A DNA stretch of 64,000 nt from Sphingobium sp. C100 (GTDB lineage Bacteria > Pseudomonadota > Alphaproteobacteria > Sphingomonadales > Sphingomonadaceae): NCBI RefSeq assembly GCF_000508185.1, contig NZ_AYOY01000112.1:50401-114400 (forward strand). Reading direction: 5' to 3'. The notes under the pieces were generated by a model. The model was not told where the DNA came from. It searched no databases and saw only the letters and a list, made by a program, of their open reading frames with translations. A program made the position numbers and the translations under genes. Positions 62,084 through 64,000 of the stretch are shown one piece after another. Each line of letters starts with the position of its first letter. Position 1 is the stretch's first letter.

Positions 62084-64000
62084 ATGACCGACCTGCAAAA
62101 AATCCTGAAGGCCAAGGCCCCGCTCACCCTGTCCGGCGTGCCGGCGGGGTTCCAGCCCTGGCTGCTGGCCGACATCGCCCGCGCCGCCGGCGCCGGGGGT
62201 TCGACCGGGGGCGGCCGCGCGGTCTTCATCGCGTCGGACGAGCAATTGATGCGCGCGGTCGCCGACACGGCGCATTATTTCGCGCCGGAAATCGAGATCG
62301 TCGAAATCCCCGCCTGGGACTGCCTGCCCTATGACCGCGCCAGCCCGTCGCTGCGCGCCGCCTCCGCGCGGCTCGCGGGCCTCTATGCGCTGCAAGCCCG
62401 GCCGAAAGGCCCGCAACTGGTCGTCACCACGCTCGCCGCGATGACCCAGCGCACGCTTACGCCCTTTCGCGTCCGCCAACTGGTCGCGAAACTCGCGCCC
62501 AAGGAGCGGATCGCGATCACGCGGCTGGCCGACATGCTTCAGGGCAATGGCTATGTCCGCACCGACACGGTGCATGACCGGGGCGAATTCGCCATTCGCG
62601 GCGGCATCGTCGATCTCTTCCCCGGCGGCGAGGAACAGCCGCTGCGCCTCGACTTCTTCGGCGACGAGATCGAGACGGTCCGCCGCTTCGACCCGTCCGA
62701 CCAGCGCACCACCGGCAGCGTCGACGGCTTCACCCTCCTCCCCGCCTCCGAAGCGCTGCTGGACGAAGAGACGATCAAGCGCTTTCGCCTGCGTTACCGC
62801 GAAACCTTCGGCGCCACAGCGACCGGCGACCCGCTCTATCAGGCGGTCAGCGACGGCCGCCGCCTTGCCGGCATGGAACATTGGCTGCCCCTGTTCGAGG
62901 ATAAGCTGGTTCCCCTCGCCGACCATCTGGGCGACGATGCCGTCGTCATCCGCGACCATGGCGTCGCGGGCGCGGCGGAAAACCGGTTCGAGGCGATCCG
63001 CGACTATCACGCCAACCGCGTCCAGGCGAAATCGTCCGATCCCGGCTCCTATCGCCCATTGAAGCCCGACGCCCTTTATCTCGACGCGGCCGAATGGGAC
63101 GCCGCCGTCGCCACCCTGCCGATGCACGGCACCACACCCTTCCATGAGCCTGAAAGCGCGACGGTGCTCGACTTCGCCGTGGACGGCCCGCGCGATTTCG
63201 CCCCCGAACGGGCGCAGAACAGCAATATCTACGAAGCGGTCGGCAAACATATCGCAGCCCTGCGCCGGAGTAAGAAAAAGGTCGTCATCGCCAGCTATTC
63301 CGGCGGCGCGCGTGAGCGCCTGTCGGGCCTGCTCGCCGATCATGACGTCCCCCGCCTCGCCGCCGCCGATGGCTGGCAGGAAGCGCTCGGCATTGCCGCC
63401 AGCGGCAGCGTCGTCCTCACCGTCCTGCCGCTCGACCATGGCTTCACCGCGCCCGACGTCGCCGTCCTCACCGAACAGGATATGCTGGGCGACCGCCTCG
63501 TCCGCCGCGCCAAGCGCAAGAAGAGCGCCGACGCCTTCCTGCAGGAACTCGCCACCCTCTCGCCCGGCGACCTCGTCGTCCATATGGACCATGGCATCGG
63601 CCGTTATGAAGGGTTGACCCAGATCCCGGTCAGCAAGGCCGCGCATGATTGCGTCGCGCTCAGCTATGCAGGCGGCGACAAACTCTATGTGCCGGTCGAA
63701 AATCTCGAAGTCCTCTCCCGCTACGGCTCCGACAGCGAGGGCGTAAGCCTCGACAAGCTGGGCGGCGAAGCCTGGCAGCGGCGCAAGGCGCGGATGAAGG
63801 AACGCATCCGCGAAATTGCGGGCGAACTGCTGAAAACCGCCGCCGAGCGCGCCCTGCGCGCCGCCACCGTCGCCGAGCCCGACGCGGCCGGCTATCCCGC
63901 CTTCGTCGATCGATTCCCCTATGACGAGACGGAGGATCAGGACCGCGCCATCGCCGACGTGGTGGAGGATCTGGGCGCGGGCAAGCCGATGGACCGGCTC
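62084..64000 (+). CDS. mfd: Transcription-repair coupling factor Mfd, 5' part
   Basis: The frame is open to the last base, giving 639 codons of about 1,150 expected. The UvrB-like N-terminal modules (about residues 1-350, with DRGEFAIRGGIVDLFPGG) and the start of the RNA-polymerase-interacting domain (VVHMDHGIGRYEGL, then VPVENLEVLSRYG) are visible; the helicase motifs lie beyond the window. Mfd removes stalled RNA polymerase and recruits UvrA. Its start follows the intergenic palindromes. Confidence 0.96.
   Translation, partial: MTDLQKILKAKAPLTLSGVPAGFQPWLLADIARAAGAGGSTGGGRAVFIASDEQLMRAVADTAHYFAPEIEIVEIPAWDCLPYDRASPSLRAASARLAGLYALQARPKGPQLVVTTLAAMTQRTLTPFRVRQLVAKLAPKERIAITRLADMLQGNGYVRTDTVHDRGEFAIRGGIVDLFPGGEEQPLRLDFFGDEIETVRRFDPSDQRTTGSVDGFTLLPASEALLDEETIKRFRLRYRETFGATATGDPLYQAVSDGRRLAGMEHWLPLFEDKLVPLADHLGDDAVVIRDHGVAGAAENRFEAIRDYHANRVQAKSSDPGSYRPLKPDALYLDAAEWDAAVATLPMHGTTPFHEPESATVLDFAVDGPRDFAPERAQNSNIYEAVGKHIAALRRSKKKVVIASYSGGARERLSGLLADHDVPRLAAADGWQEALGIAASGSVVLTVLPLDHGFTAPDVAVLTEQDMLGDRLVRRAKRKKSADAFLQELATLSPGDLVVHMDHGIGRYEGLTQIPVSKAAHDCVALSYAGGDKLYVPVENLEVLSRYGSDSEGVSLDKLGGEAWQRRKARMKERIREIAGELLKTAAERALRAATVAEPDAAGYPAFVDRFPYDETEDQDRAIADVVEDLGAGKPMDRL

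Overview
The window is a 64 kb stretch of GC-rich alphaproteobacterial chromosome, most likely from a sphingomonad (Sphingobium/Sphingomonas/Novosphingobium group; inference). Supporting signs are a ChpT phosphotransferase, EcfG-type stress promoters (GGAAC-N17-CGTT), a PDH E1-beta with a fused lipoyl domain, the eno-ftsB-pdhA-pdhB order, the rpiB-glyA-nrdR-trmJ order, the carAB / yqeY-dnaG-rpoD block and short palindromic intergenic repeats. Most genes are housekeeping and tightly packed. No gap without a gene exceeds about 260 bases. I saw no tRNA, rRNA or CRISPR array.

Layout. 0-3.5 kb: small hypothetical genes (one behind an EcfG promoter) and a LytS/LytTR-type two-component pair. 3.5-7 kb: rpiB-glyA-nrdR-trmJ and a small secreted protein. 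7-11 kb: a CinA-like protein, map, and glnB-glnA behind a probable NtrC/sigma-54 control region. 11-17 kb: nitronate monooxygenase-like gene, chpT, a JAMM protease, rluD, rpoH, a Met-rich secreted protein and a GST. 17.1-19.3 kb: an intact IS1595-family transposon with exact 8-bp target duplication, carrying a RusA-like passenger gene. 19.4-29.4 kb: Bax-inhibitor-like membrane protein, thpR, sodC, a GH79-like glycosidase, trmFO, an EF-hand protein, a squalene/phytoene-synthase-like protein and a TadG/TadE trio.

29.4-33.7 kb: pdhB, pdhA, ftsB and eno on the minus strand. 33.9-36.3 kb: a yqjDEK-like cluster of small membrane and amphipathic stress-type proteins with an EcfG-like promoter. 36.4-43 kb: rhomboid, greA and a carA-rraB-X-carB operon in which X is a visibly AT-richer foreign gene joined to its neighbours by overlapping start and stop codons. 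43-47.7 kb: yqeY-dnaG-rpoD. 47.8-56.6 kb: MoxR ATPase and its likely VWA partner, separated by an IS5-family insertion and several other genes, then an MscS channel. 56.6-64 kb: PilZ, tyrS, anmK, recG, sdhE and the first 639 codons of mfd, which runs off the end.

The most interesting items are the passenger-bearing IS1595 element, the two extra genes inside carAB (one recent and foreign), the paired NtrC-like operators upstream of glnBA, and the yqjDEK-like stress cluster. Everything is read by eye from the sequence; family names are recognised from motifs, not from searches.
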